A DNA stretch of 64,000 bases from Albugo candida (GCA_040437565.1 JBDOQK010000035.1:248001-312000); one strand, 5' to 3'. Counted from the first letter of the stretch, positions 42,986 to 55,261 are shown. Translations and numbers: made by a program. The notes: generated by a model from the letters alone, not told the origin.

Positions 42986-45843
42986 GGGAATTGTTATTTC
43001 CACCACACTTTTTACAATTTCCATCATACCATAACTTTCAATATCACAGGCGCACCACACCACACCACAGCACTCTCGTTCGCCCGATCTCTTCGCTCTC
43101 ATTCGCTCAGTCTCGCCTTCATTTGCTAGAAGTTCTGGAAAGGTCGTGTTTATTAACCTCGTCAAGTCGTCTGGTTTATATACTTGGCTCATTTGTGTCA
43201 AACGACTCTACACAAACTAACTAAATTCTACTTCCTAAATTTCTGGCGTACCGATTTTGACTTTGTTCTTTTTAACTTTGTTTTGATTGCAACAACCGAT
43301 TTGTGCTCTAGGAATGTGACAGCGGTGGTGGTTGTTCCTGCCGTTGTGGCCATGCATAAAGGTAGGGGCCAAGCAAACGCCGCCATTGACGGACGAAGGG
43401 CGCATCAAAGTTGCAGCAAAGCGGTCCGAAGTATAATGCCGGAAGAGGACCATTGTCCAAGAGCTGAGGGACTTGGAAATTGCTCGTGGCTGGCTGAACA
43501 TCATTGGGATCAAACGCGCACCGAAAACAAAATCGCTCGGAATAAACGAGAATGACGAAATCCGGAAGCCGTTGTCATTGTGCAGCAGACCGGATACCCG
43601 TGCGAAAGTGTTTGCCGCAATTATCATGTGTAGTGGCGCAGAGAACTAGTAGCCGTAGTCGGCCGGTGATTCGGCGTGCTCGGTTTCTTGCGTGAATATC
43701 TCAAGGTTGACAGGCGAACCTGGCTCCGTCAGTTGCTCGATGTAAAATTCCTTGTTATTGTGAAGATGCGTGGCCATGCTAAGCTTTTGTAATGGCTGGA
43801 TTCATCACACGGACTGCAATGACGGCGACGTTTTGTGGCATGCTCAAATCCGGATGGATCTCGCTTTGTCGACGACCTCTGCTTGTTTTTGGTCCCAACA
43901 GTCCTACTCTTGGCTTTCACCACAGAGTGATCGCCGAGGGCGGTATCTGACCAGCCAGCAACTTGTCAATCAGCGCGCAAGCGATCGCGCGTTTAGCTGT
44001 GGGCCATGATCTGGATACCTCCTGCAGCCGATTCAATGCACTGCTCAGCTCTGAGATGCGAACCTGGCCGTCTTCAACCGGCTGTTGGTAATTCAGGTGC
44101 CAATGCTGTGCAATGCAACCAAGACTGATTGGTTCCTTTCCGCCCAATTTGCATATGTCAATAGCACAGGGTATGACAAGCGTTGTGCTGAATGCACCAC
44201 TGCACTCCCGTAATGGTTGATTGGTAGCCGCGCTTCGGCCATCAAATCAAGCTGCGTATCGATCAATCGCAACGCGTGCTGTGATATGGCACCTTTCAAA
44301 TCCGCATATGCCGGAACTTCTCGTAAACAATGCGGCATTCTGGTTTGCTTCGTTACAACAGAGGCGCAGAATGCATGAGCCCCCTCTACCGTCGATGTTG
44401 ATGTATTACAGAGAGGTTGGCTATCGCATGTCCAAGCTGCGAAAAACTTCTCTTTATGCACAAGCCATGTTTCACTGAGATAAGTGCACACTGCCTGCAA
44501 ATCCGAAAACTTGGTAAGAATTTGTTCCCTGTGTAATTGGGTCTCGTCAGGTGTGCGGGCCTGGAAAAGGCCGGTACACAGCTGCAGAAGTGCCTCATGG
44601 TGGTCGTTTTCTTGGAAATGTGCCTTTGTCCTTGCGAGAACATTCTTTTCAATGTGCCACAAGCACAAAAGGTGGCGGGAGCCAGGAGCTACACGTGCGC
44701 GGGCTGCTGCCAATGACGAATCTGCATCGGAGACTACCACATCCGGAAGTGCGTCATTGACATACAGCTGGCCAACCTCCTTCTAAGCCCACACATAATC
44801 AAGTTAAGCTTCTCCACTTAGAAAAGCGAAGCCAATCGAGAAGCTGGTGTTCAAGCTTGTGCGGCCGACAAAGTGCAGCAACAGCATCCGGAACCGGTTG
44901 GTGTTGTAAGTGCAGTCTAACAAGAGCACTGAACTGCACTGTTTGGCGAGCGCCACAGAGTTGACATGCGCAAAAAAGAATCGTTTCGCACTGCCATCGG
45001 CGCTGCATTCGAGCGCGCGATAGAACTCGTGTCGGACTCAAGCTCTTCCATCAGCGATTGAATAGACGTTCGGCCGTCCAGTATTACGCGACGACGTTTT
45101 GATTTGGCGGTATAGATCGTTCTTGCGATCGCCAAACTTTATGGATCCTCTTGGCGTGATGATTGCAGCACTTGGCGCGTGGGCACACCAGCTGCTATCA
45201 TCTTCTAGACAGACTCTTTTGTGTCATTGTTCAGACGCCGGCAACTCGGATGCCCAGCAAGGTTGGGCAATTCACTTCGAGATACCATCCAGCGTTCCGC
45301 TTAATTCCAATTGCTTTCCACTTGCAGTCGGTCATACGTGTCCCGTTTTCCCGTTGGCTCTTTTCTGGAACAAGGTGGACTAGTTTCCGCTTTCAAAATG
45401 AGCCGCCAAGGTCACAACCAAGTTCCACACGCGGATTGGTGCGAGTTTTGTCCGACCTTTGACTGTGAACGCGAAACCTGTCTCCAGTCCGTAATTCTTG
45501 ACATGATCTATAAGTGCTTCTCGATCCACAGAGACCATCTGTGTGCTGAGTTCGGCCCTTCTGTTGGAGACTCTGGTTAGAAGCACGCTTCAAATTTGTG
45601 GGGCGTTCAGATCAGTCAGCACATTTTGCACAACAGACGAAGTCACAGCCGGTCAATTTTCACGCAGGGTAAAACAGTGACAGAAGTTACAAGAGCGAGT
45701 TTGCGAGCAAATGAGAGCGAGACTGAGCGAATGAGAGCGAAGAGATCAGGCGAACGAGAGTGCTGTGGTATGGTGCACCTGTGATATTAGAAGTTATGGT
45801 GTGGTGGAAATAGTAAAAAAGTGTGGTGGAAATAACAATTCCC
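42986..45843 (-). mobile_element. MULE-type DNA transposon with long terminal inverted repeats
   Basis: Terminal inverted repeats of about 150 bp: the left begins GGGAATTGTTATTTCCACCA at 42,986, and the right ends with its reverse complement at 45,843. Inside the repeats the block CACTCTCGTTCGCC...TCTTCGCTCTCATTCGC is shared. Both ends are flanked by TTTAATAA (42,978-42,985 and 45,844-45,851), an 8-bp target duplication as expected for Mutator-like elements. Total length is 2858 bp. The transposase is on the minus strand and decayed. Between the left repeat and the transposase lies a non-transposase stretch, 43,300-43,650. Confidence 0.88.
43729..45586 (-). pseudogene. MULE transposase (FAR1-related), broken
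   Basis: Read from 45,586 leftward: an N-terminal FAR1-like DNA-binding segment (TGFAFTVKGRTKLAPIRVWN), a central region with FLRMSTLWRSPNSAVQ, then the MULE domain MVVSDADSSLAAARARVAPGSRHLLCLWHIEKNV (44,740-44,093) carrying a catalytic-type Asp and the C-x2-H signature. A downstream STKRDPSGFEH and a small zinc-knuckle-like RRRHCSPCDESSHY follow near 43,729-43,923. The frame changes at least three times between 45,380 and 43,900, so no full-length protein is made. The internal portion 44,093-44,740 remains open for 215 codons. Confidence 0.8.
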
Positions 45844-45852
45844 TTTAATAAA

Positions 45853-46644
45853 GGGTATTGATATCCCGACAACTTTTCTTTAATTAGATTTTTATTTTTC
45901 ATTTTAAATACATCATGCCTAATTAAATTATTACTCCCACAACTTTTTTGTAACAATAAATAATGGTTTCGATATCCCGACAACTTCTTGTAAAATACAT
46001 TTATTTTTTATTTAGATTACGTCATGCCTGCTTAAATTATCACTCCCACAACTATTGAAAAATAAATAAGTTTACATTTCCAACTAATAGAAGTCATTTA
46101 CGTCTAAGGCTCACCATTAATAGACGATTCATTACCAGTTTCTGTTGTTGAGCTATAATGCGTCGTAAAGACACAGCAATTATTATGTACCAACGCCGAA
46201 AATAAAATAAATTTAGGAAATTTTTTATTTACTAGAGCTTGTCCTGGATCTGAGCTAGCGAAAGTTGCGTTCCTCACGGTGGCGCGGTATTGCCAATCTG
46301 CATCCACCTGAGGTTAATTTGCATCTGAACAGCTTGCCAATGAGTATTTCTTACATGCAAAGGTGTGGTCTCATTCCCATTTGCTACTATAGAAAGTAAG
46401 TAGAATGTGTCGAATGGAATATGTCATATGTATTAGCCGATCAGTTGAAATTCTCTGTGTATTAGCCAATCACAAATAAGTCTCGATTTAAGTTGTTGGC
46501 GCAACAATTAAGGGTGTGTATGGATGTGGTTAATTAGAAATGTAAAATTATTTATGTATTTTGCAAAAAAGAAAAAGTTTTGAGAGTAATAATTTAATTA
46601 GGCATGCTGTAATTTAAAAAAAAGTTGTCGGGATATCAATACCC
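45853..46644. mobile_element. MITE-like element with terminal inverted repeats
   Basis: Begins GGGTATTGATATCCCGACAA and ends with the reverse complement (46,625-46,644). The similarity continues inward for about 90 bp (TGCCTAATTAAATTATTACTC on both sides). The left end carries a second tandem copy of the subterminal block (about 45,967-46,052). At 792 bp with no transposase it is non-autonomous. The target duplication is not clear because the MULE lies one base away on its left. It separates the MULE from the LINE relic. Confidence 0.72.
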
Positions 46645-46856
46645 TCGATATAGGGCGACGAAATATTCTTTCGTCGGCCATGTGTCGCTTTCTCGATAAA
46701 AGCCGTGTAGACTTCGAATTTCGTAAGCTGTAGCGAACGATTTTCGAAATGTGTGTTGTGTTTCGTCAACCACTCCAAGCTTGTTGATCACAGTAGAACC
46801 ACATCGGTTGTTCCATGTACTACTGACCGCGTTGTAGAACTTTCAAATCTGAAATT

Positions 46857-48340
46857 CTAATGCTCCGATCCACCTGATACCACATTTTGAGTGCAAGTTT
46901 CCACCATGAAGATGTACTCTTTTAGTTTCATTTCCCCATGTCGATGGGGTGTGATGGTGGATATGTCCATCGGTCTGTGTAGTCCGAACGTAGTTTGGAT
47001 AAGTTGTAATAATTCCGTCGAAGCAATTGTCCAATTCGCAAAAACAATTGTCGACGCATCGGATGTGAACTGCTGAAGGAATTGAATACGTTGTAGCTTT
47101 AGTCGTCCCACCACAACAAAAACTTGCAGTCCACTATCTTGTCGACGAAGATAGAAAAACGCTTTGCTGATCATGTGAACGCGTTTCGGATCTTTTTTGT
47201 GTTTCCGTCCAAGCACAAATCGATTTGGCATCGATTGCCACTGTCGAATATTCTTCGCTGGTATGTCCACGTGAATAGTGTAATTCCACAGGCATAATAA
47301 TATCATCGTCTGCGCAACCAGTCGACCACGGACAGTTCGTGCACGTCGAAACCATACACCAAATCCATCATAGAAACGCTTGTCAAGAGTTGATATACCC
47401 ATCGAAGGAGTCAGTTCTAGCCGAACGGAATACCCAAATACTTGAACGAATTCTCCGGGCCTATTATGGTCAAATCGGGAATACGTGGACACGGCATGGT
47501 NNNNNNNNNNNNNNNNNNNNNNNNNNNNNNNNNNNNNNNNNNNNNNNNNNNNNNNNNNNNNNNNNNNNNNNNNNNNNNNNNNNNNNNNNNNNNNNNNNNN
47601 TTGTCGACGCATCGGATGTGAACTGCTGAAGGAATTGAATACGTTGTAGCTTTAGTCGTCCCACCACAACAAAAACTTGCAGTCCACTATCTTGTCGACG
47701 AAGATAGAAAAACGCTTTGCTGATCATGTGAACGCGTTTCGGATCTTTTTTGTGTTTCCGTCCAAGCACAAATCGATTTGGCATCGATTGCCACTGTCGA
47801 ATATTCTTCGCTGGTATGTCCACGTGAATAGTGTAATTCCACAGGCATAATAATATCATCGTCTGCGCAACCAGTCGACCACGGACAGTTCGTGCACGTC
47901 GAAACCATACACCAAATCCATCATAGAAACGCTTGTCAAGAGTTGATATACCCATCGAAGGAGTCAGTTCTAGCCGAACGGAATACCCAAATACTTGAAC
48001 GAATTCTCCGGGCCTATTATGGTCAAATCGGGAATACGTGGACACGGCATGGTTCTATTCAACGAGAGCAAGCAATATTTGCTTAAGTTGAATTTCGCAC
48101 GCGATCCATCGCAATAGACTTGAACGAGTTCGAGCTGCGTCAAAACACCATGGTGTCTCTGAAAACAACGTCGAATCGTCTACAAAAAATAACCTAGTTG
48201 CGACAATCGCGCCACTGATCCAAACACCATGCACTTCATGTTGTTCAAAGTAATTTTCCCAAACGTTCGATCATCATCAGAAAAAGCATTTTGAGAGAGG
48301 ATCGCCTTGTTTCACGCCATGTTGGAAATTGTGATACTCC
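46857..48340 (-). mobile_element. LINE reverse-transcriptase relic
   Basis: Minus-strand frames carry a LINE RT motif near 48,300 (FQHGVKQGDPLS) and the post-RT linker region of oomycete-type L1 elements (STLDKRFYDGFGVWFRRARTVRGRLVAQTMILLCLWNY in outline, then SMPNRFVLGRKHKKDPKRV). The element is broken, and its 3' part is missing at the MITE side. Bases 47,048-47,500 recur at 47,601-48,053 around the gap as an unmerged overlap, so the apparent size is inflated by about 550 bp. Confidence 0.75.
47601..48053. repeat. Unmerged contig overlap
   Basis: 453 bases identical to 47,048-47,500, flush with the right edge of the gap at 47,501. Artefact of scaffolding. Confidence 0.9.
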
Positions 48341-48429
48341 CATATTAGTTTCTGCTGGTAAAAACGAAAAGAGAAGTTCAATTAGGTTCTTAGGGCACAA
48401 TCTGTGCAAACCTAAGCCTACTGAATCTT

Positions 48430-50221
48430 TACTGGATTGTTTTCCTGATTCCTAGATATTTTTTGACGTCATTGCTTGCGTAATTATGTATCGTCTTTCG
48501 CATGCCGTTGTGCCCTGCATCCTCCTCGAGCGGAATTCGCAATGGCGAATCTTGAAGTCTTGTTCCAGCCCCCCCCCCAATGGGACACACGGCGAATGTT
48601 CTTTTTTCCCCCAGGTAAACTCGTGCTCTGTAAGTCCATGCCACTTGACGAGCCACTCAGGCTGTTTGTTGTAGACACGTTTCTGGACCAGCGCTTCTAT
48701 AATGTACAACTCGCTACCGGTTTCCTTCTCGAAGATTACCGGCACTGCTTTCGGGACCGGGCGGCTGCTTAATCGCTTGGGGATCGGGACGAAATGGCTT
48801 AACAATTCGATATTGAAATTGGGGTGCAACTTGCCGAGGCTTTGTGGCAGCGCAAGTTTTGCCGCAATTTTCTTGATCATGTCCTTAATCTGAAATGTTC
48901 CGATCCTCTTCGACAACAGCTTCGTCTTGATCGTTTCGTGTCTCTTCTCGTGATGCTGTAGCTTGAGGTGTCTGCCATCGAGCATGATCAGATCTCCATC
49001 CTGAAATGTCACAATACTGCGCTTCGTGTCGTAGAAGCCCCTTTGTTTTTCTTGAGCTTTGGCCAGACTGATTTGCGCGACTTTAATGATCTTTTGCCTC
49101 GTGTCTGTCATTCGTCTTGCCTAATCGGCTAAAAGGAGCTACTTTCCGGCGCCATTGATACTTCCAGAGATAGCATTGCTGACCTGTCGCCCTCTGTCAA
49201 TCTCAAAAGGTGATGACTGTGTTGACTTGCTCACCCGAGTGCATGAACGAACTCGATATTCCCGAGATAAGTTGTCCAGTCGATGCCATGGTACGACACC
49301 GTGCAGCGTAGCGCATCCTCCATAATCAAATTTTGTCGTTCAGTCTAATCGTCAGCCTGCGCGTGGTGTGCTTTCGTCATTGAAAGCTTGGTGACCATAA
49401 TGGCCATTCGCGAATTCCAAAAGTTTGACGTTAGCCTTGAATCTCGATCACTGATGATGAACTTCGGTAATCCGTGATGAAGTACGAAAAAATCAAAAAT
49501 AGTTTTGCGACTTTTGGCGCATCGGTTTCCGTGTGTGTAGCAGTATATCGGGGGCGACACTAGTAGTCCCGTTACAAAGACCATCGAAACTGCTTCCCAA
49601 CAGTCTTCGGGAACTGGGATTGGCATGAGCTTGCCATTTTTCTTGAGTGTGCTCGTCTTCCATCATGTACATGTACCGCAGCTTTGTCAAACTCTTGAAG
49701 GCCTTGTTCTAAGGTTGGCCAGTCGTACCATTGCGCCACCTTGAGTTGTGTGCAACGCACACCAGAACATGCGGCAGTATTTCCATCGTGATGCTCAAGG
49801 AGAATGGCGGTGACAAGTCTATCGTCTGCTTGAATGCACAGCTTTTTGACTGCGTGAATCGTCTTGACATACAGTAATCCATTCTGTAGCACGTGCTTGT
49901 CGTGATTTGAGTTCAACGCGTCCTAGAATTCGCGGTCTTTGGTGTAACCGCTTATAAACGCTTCTTTGTTATAGAAGACAGATGGATGCGTGAAATAATG
50001 AAATCGATGCGCTGGATCTGATCATAACTTTCTTGCTGTTGCAGTTGAGGTACACCAACATTGTGCACGCTATCTACCCTCGAAAAGTCACGCACATCGA
50101 GATGAAGGTTTTGAACGGATCGTGAGAGCAAGGATAGAACTACCATGTGTAGAGCATGACGTCGAAGACGGACGTCTTGGCGAGCAAAACTGGTCCGCGG
50201 CATGAACTTAAGGGACTTAAA
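48430..50221 (-). mobile_element. Ty3/Gypsy chromovirus fossil (integrase and chromodomain part)
   Basis: Minus-strand coding remnants in the order expected for the 3' half of a Gypsy pol: the region between RNase H and integrase (about 49,570-49,920), the integrase core (about 49,345-49,620), the integrase C-terminal region and a chromodomain (EYIIEALVQKR, PEWLVKWHG, EFTWGKKE; about 48,450-49,111), which marks it as a chromovirus. It is broken in several places and cut by a gap on its 5' side. No LTR pair is recognisable. It looks old. Confidence 0.8.
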
Positions 50222-50321
50222 NNNNNNNNNNNNNNNNNNNNNNNNNNNNNNNNNNNNNNNNNNNNNNNNNNNNNNNNNNNNNNNNNNNNNNNNNNNNNNN
50301 NNNNNNNNNNNNNNNNNNNNN

Positions 50322-52519
50322 CTTTTTAACACGCACCAATGTGGGTCGTGATTGCTCTACGGGCTGTCCCACCTCCGCTGGTGCAGCTGGTAATCGTGCT
50401 ACTTCCGAAGTAATGCACGCTGGTCCGAACCCTGACGAAAGACGAAGATTTTCGACGTAAATATCAACCCACTCAGTGAATCTATGGACTTGTCAACATC
50501 ACTCGAGACTGCACCTCTAATTAAGTGTACAGGATTTGGACCGAGGTTTCAGAGAATTGCAAACTATTGATTAAAAAGTAATGATAATCACCAAAGTGCA
50601 CGAACAATTTCTGAATATAAGCACTACGCGCGAACAACCTTAGCTGATCAGCCGACTGACCCCGTAGAAGAGCATCCATGAGGTATGATCGCAACAAGCC
50701 TGTTTCAATCGAGGACAACAAGCTCTGGGAAGTTACTTGCGCATTTTGTCCATGGAGATCGGATGGCAGAGCGTTGGTGAGGTTGAATAGCACAACTCAA
50801 CTAATTTTGAATTTTACCATGGAACGCGAATAGCCAATATTAGCTAGAAAGCGTACACATTCGTTCATGTTACATAAAGCTCGGGCTGACGTCTTCAATC
50901 CTGGTAGATGAAGAGAGTATCACGAGTACCACCAGCACCACCAGCCCACGGATGGGTTTATCGTGAAGATCATGTACCTACTAGAAGTAGCGTCACCAAC
51001 TTGAATTTTTTTACTGTTGCGCGTTCAATTCTTATCGATGTATGAAGTTCGGGAAGCATACATTTTTTTTGCTATTGATAAGCTCATCACATGAATCTAC
51101 CGTCATACGATTGACTTGGTTCACGGTTTTTCTCCTCTCAACAAGCTACTCAGCAAACGAGCAAGAACGGGATGGAGTGCGTTATCCCTAGGCGCACATT
51201 TAGTCAGGTCACTGAGAAGTATATGAGACCCCGTACAGCATCTCGTCTATTGCCAATCTTTTTACACGCCAGCCCATCTACAAGTGAGGCATCGAGATCT
51301 AGCTGTCGCCAACAAAAAAAAGGGGTCTTTCTTTGTGGATCATCAAACGTGCTAAATTTATGGCTCAAACATTAATTAAAGAGTCACCGATATCATGGCT
51401 ATTAACAAGTAGCCGAGAGAGCGTTGCTAAGTATTATATAGATCGTGCTAGCAGTCATCAGGTGGGGTGCTAGGAGGAAGAAATTGGCACTAGTAGAGTG
51501 AGATGTGTTCTGCGGTTGCGATTTGTTCGTCTACAAGTATGAAATCACAGCAACGTGACAAAATCCAAGTAAGAGAATGATCAATGTCTCCTAAAAACGC
51601 TTGGCAATAATCTCCGCTAAGCGATTTATGTTTCTAAGTCTAGACGAAATACACAATGAAGATTGACCATGAATCTTCTGGATATATTTCCCTTCATCAG
51701 ACGAAAGTCGGAGTATCATCAAGTTTGATGCTTTCATCGCACGCGACGTAATAAGTCACACAACTCCATTTTCGCAGGAAGATCTATAGACGAACTTACA
51801 CCAGAAATAAATTTGATGCTGTGAATGATTTCATGTCGTAGATGATATTGCTGAATGGCTCATTCGCACAAGTGCAAACGAGTTGATTTAATCACGTGAA
51901 CCTTTGATAGACTATCTTCTTGCGAGTGCGCTATGATTTTTTATACTCGAGAGACATTTCACCGAGAATACTTGCGAAGAAAGCCTTCTCTACTACCTCA
52001 TTTACGTTGGTCGACCGACTATCATCGCATTCGGTTTTTTGCATTTAATAGACTCTCAAGGATTTGTTCATAGAACCAAAAAGCGGTAGCATACAATACA
52101 CAAGTAGGTTGAAACGCACTGTATCAGTGAAAGCTGAAATATTATTGCGTTGTCACGGAGCTATTCATCGTACACATATCTTGTTATCGTATGCAACCTG
52201 TGTAGACCATTTCAGCTTACAAAAGAACAATTTGATTTTATTTGAAGTTTTCGGTCTGTCGACCACAAAATCCCTCCCCATTAGCATCAGTAAAGGTAGC
52301 GAGCAGAACTGGGGGGTGTCGTGAGGACATCACCACACTCAAAATTTCCAATAGATATTGCGGAAAATTAGCAGAAACCTCTACATACTAATATAGACGG
52401 TTTCGTCTCTATGGAATCCTGATATACACTAATATGACCAATTACATCAATCATAATTTAAAAACCAATTACAGTACTCTACGTGACTCTGAGAGAACAC
52501 TCATTCAGAAATTGTGCGG
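50322..52519. other. Intergenic region upstream of Argonaute, no gene recognised
   Basis: A minus-strand frame at 50,521-50,793 (90 codons; LPSDLHGQ, ADQLRLFARSAY) and plus-strand frames near 51,172 and 52,064 show no domain. I find no repeat match within the window. The last few hundred bases presumably hold the Argonaute promoter. Confidence 0.6.
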
Positions 52520-55261
52520 ATGGCGCGCAAGCGAGGAGGCCAAAATAAAGGACGTGGTGATCCTACTCAAGCTACGGGTGCCTCTGGACCAAATGTCACT
52601 TCAACGGCGCATGCCACAACATCCACTCCAGCAGTTGCTCCTCCCTCAACGACAACTTCAACACCGGCGCCTCCGGCACCGGTTCTCGATTTGGGGTCAC
52701 TTAGCATTGAAAAGAAAGGACCAAGCAATGCTCAGATCGTTTCTTCTGTGCAGATGAATCTTCCTCCACGCCCAGGATTTGGTCGTCTTGGAAAACAGAT
52801 CTCTATTCATGCCAATCATTTTAAAGTCCGTACTAACTTGGGTATCAGTTTGTACCACTACGATGTGTCGATGGCACTACAAGGCGAAAATTTCAAAAAT
52901 GAGGGCCTCAGTAAAACGGTTACGAGCCTTTTGATGACTTCTCTTATGGCGCGCGTGAAAAAGGATTTTCCTGCTCTTATTGTAGTGAATGATGGGAGAA
53001 AAAACATTTACGCGGTTTCAAAATTTCCATTCACAGAGCAGAAATTTGAGGAATTACAATTACCTGATCAGACGAAACCGAAACTGTATCATTGCCTGAT
53101 AAAAGAAGCGTCTCCTTTGGCCGTGAACGTAAACCAGCTGGAATTATTATTCCAAGGAAAACTTAATTATACTCCCTACGACGCTCTTCAGGCACTCGAT
53201 ATCGCAATGCGTCATACGGCAAGCTCAAGATTTGTGTCAGTTGGTCGAAGTCTTTACGCGCCCAATGGTGCCAAAGATATCGGGGAAGGAGCTGAGGTAT
53301 GGTTTGGACATTTTCAAAGTTTAAGGGCAACTCAAAACCATTTGGTCGTGAATCTGGATTTGGCTGCCACAGCCTTCGTCAAGCAAATGAGCGTTCTCGA
53401 GTTTTTGGTGGAAACGCTTGATCAACGAGAGCGTACGCTCCCAAAAACACTGAACAAAGCTCAAGCTTCGGTATTCACGAAAGCAGTAAAGGGCGTCAAA
53501 GTATCTGTGACTCATCGAGGCGATATGAAGCGCACCTTTCGGGTGAACGGACTATCCAGAACTTCCGCACAAGAATTATTCTTCGAAGACGATTCAGGCG
53601 CCAAAGTGTCTGTTGCAACGTATTTCTCCAAGAATTATGGAACACTACGCTATCCAGGGCTACCTTGTCTACATGTTGGTGCAATGAACAAGAAAAACTA
53701 TTTGCCAATGGAAGTGTGTCATATCCTAGCTGGCCAGAAAACTCCTCGAAAAGTAACCGACAAACAAGTTGCGAATATGATTCGCTTTACGTGCACGAAA
53801 CCAGATGACCGCAAGCGTCAAATTGAACAAAAACTTCGTGATGCTGGCTTTGATCGTGATCCAGTTTTAAAGGCACTGGGAATGTCTGTGGACCCGAAGA
53901 TGGTTACAACCAAAGCTCGAGTTCTTCCAGAGCCAGAAATGTCATACTCTCGTGGAACTGAGCGACCTCGTGACGGGGCTTGGAACATGAAAAACAAATC
54001 GTTTTTCCAGTCCGCTCATCTTGCGTCTTGGGCTGTGATAAGCATGTGTGATTCCCGTCGTTGTGGTCCCGACCAAATTAAAAAGTTTTTCACTCAAGTC
54101 ATGAAGCAAATGAAAGAATTTGGTATGCAGGTTCCTCAACAATTTCCGCCCATTATACTGAAGCAGCAACGCTATGCAAAGGTTCGTGATATGTTTAAAG
54201 AAGCGCTTAGTAAAGCGCAATTAACATTCAAAGCTCCCGCTCAAATCATTTGGCTTATTAATCCAGTCGCAGATGCTGATGTGTATGGAGAGTTGAAACG
54301 GTCGTCCGACATTGAAAGCGGTATCCCTTCGCAATGCATGCTCGCCAAGCACATCGATAAAGCAAGTCCGCAATACATTGCGAACATTTTACTCAAAGTC
54401 AACGCGAAACTTGGTGGAAAGAACTCAGTCGTTCGAGAACCTTTACCGAAAGTATCGGAAGCACCGACAATTATCTTCGGTGCTGATGTAACTCATCCTG
54501 GTGTCACTGAGACGTCTCGACCATCTATTGCAGCTGTGGTGGCATCAATGGATCGTCATTGTATCAAGCATGCCGCCACAATTCGTGTCCAGGGACATAG
54601 AGTCGAACAAATTATAAACTTGCAAGAAATGGTGAAGGAGCTTCTTGTTCTTTTCTACAAAGAAGCCAGAGTGAAGCCCAGTCGGATATTGTTCTATCGG
54701 GACGGTGTCAGCGAAGGGCAATTTCAAATGGTGTTGAAGCACGAAGTAACTGCCATACGAGCAGCCTGTGCATCTCTCGAGAAAGGTTATATGCCGGCAG
54801 TAACATTTGTCGTTGTTCAAAAACGCCACAATACTCGTTTATTTGCTGCGGACCAGAGAGATGCAGACCGTAGTGGAAACGTCAAAGCGGGTACAGTTGT
54901 CGATACCGATATCTGTCATCCTCTTGAGCACGACTTTTATCTCATGAGCCATGGAGGGTTACAGGGAACCAGTAAACCCGCTCATTATCACGTTCTGCTT
55001 GATGAAATCGGCTTCACCGCTGATGAACTGCAATTGCTGACTTATCGATTGTGCTACACTTTTGCCAGGTGCACTCGTTCTGTGTCAGTTGTCCCATCAG
55101 CATATTATTCGCATTTGATGGCCTTTCGAGCACGATTCTTTACTCCGGAGGGAGATAGTGACACGATGTCTTCTATTTCTGGTTCAGGAAAAGAGGCAGA
55201 AGTGGACTTGCGGCTGATGCAAGTTCATAACAACTTGAGGAACGTCATGTACTACGTATGA
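52520..55261 (+). CDS. AGO: Argonaute (AGO clade) with complete slicer tetrad
   Basis: Small-RNA effector of RNA silencing. Single exon, 913 residues from the ATG at 52,520 (MARKRGGQ), preferred because the frame upstream lacks another ATG. Order: a short basic Gly/Arg start, a Thr/Pro/Ala-rich linker (to about residue 65), N domain (PRPGFGRLGK), ArgoL1, PAZ (about 260-400), MID (about 450-590; PPIILKQQRYAKVRD) and PIWI (IWLINP, IIFGADVTHPG ... [17 protein letters not shown]). The DEDH catalytic residues are all present: D656 (GADVTHPG), E696 (HRVEQI), D728 ([10 protein letters not shown]) and H865 (YYSHL). It ends YYV, close to the usual Argonaute YFA/YFV terminus. Convergent with a nitroreductase gene. 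Confidence 0.96.
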   Translation: MARKRGGQNKGRGDPTQATGASGPNVTSTAHATTSTPAVAPPSTTTSTPAPPAPVLDLGSLSIEKKGPSNAQIVSSVQMNLPPRPGFGRLGKQISIHANHFKVRTNLGISLYHYDVSMALQGENFKNEGLSKTVTSLLMTSLMARVKKDFPALIVVNDGRKNIYAVSKFPFTEQKFEELQLPDQTKPKLYHCLIKEASPLAVNVNQLELLFQGKLNYTPYDALQALDIAMRHTASSRFVSVGRSLYAPNGAKDIGEGAEVWFGHFQSLRATQNHLVVNLDLAATAFVKQMSVLEFLVETLDQRERTLPKTLNKAQASVFTKAVKGVKVSVTHRGDMKRTFRVNGLSRTSAQELFFEDDSGAKVSVATYFSKNYGTLRYPGLPCLHVGAMNKKNYLPMEVCHILAGQKTPRKVTDKQVANMIRFTCTKPDDRKRQIEQKLRDAGFDRDPVLKALGMSVDPKMVTTKARVLPEPEMSYSRGTERPRDGAWNMKNKSFFQSAHLASWAVISMCDSRRCGPDQIKKFFTQVMKQMKEFGMQVPQQFPPIILKQQRYAKVRDMFKEALSKAQLTFKAPAQIIWLINPVADADVYGELKRSSDIESGIPSQCMLAKHIDKASPQYIANILLKVNAKLGGKNSVVREPLPKVSEAPTIIFGADVTHPGVTETSRPSIAAVVASMDRHCIKHAATIRVQGHRVEQIINLQEMVKELLVLFYKEARVKPSRILFYRDGVSEGQFQMVLKHEVTAIRAACASLEKGYMPAVTFVVVQKRHNTRLFAADQRDADRSGNVKAGTVVDTDICHPLEHDFYLMSHGGLQGTSKPAHYHVLLDEIGFTADELQLLTYRLCYTFARCTRSVSVVPSAYYSHLMAFRARFFTPEGDSDTMSSISGSGKEAEVDLRLMQVHNNLRNVMYYV

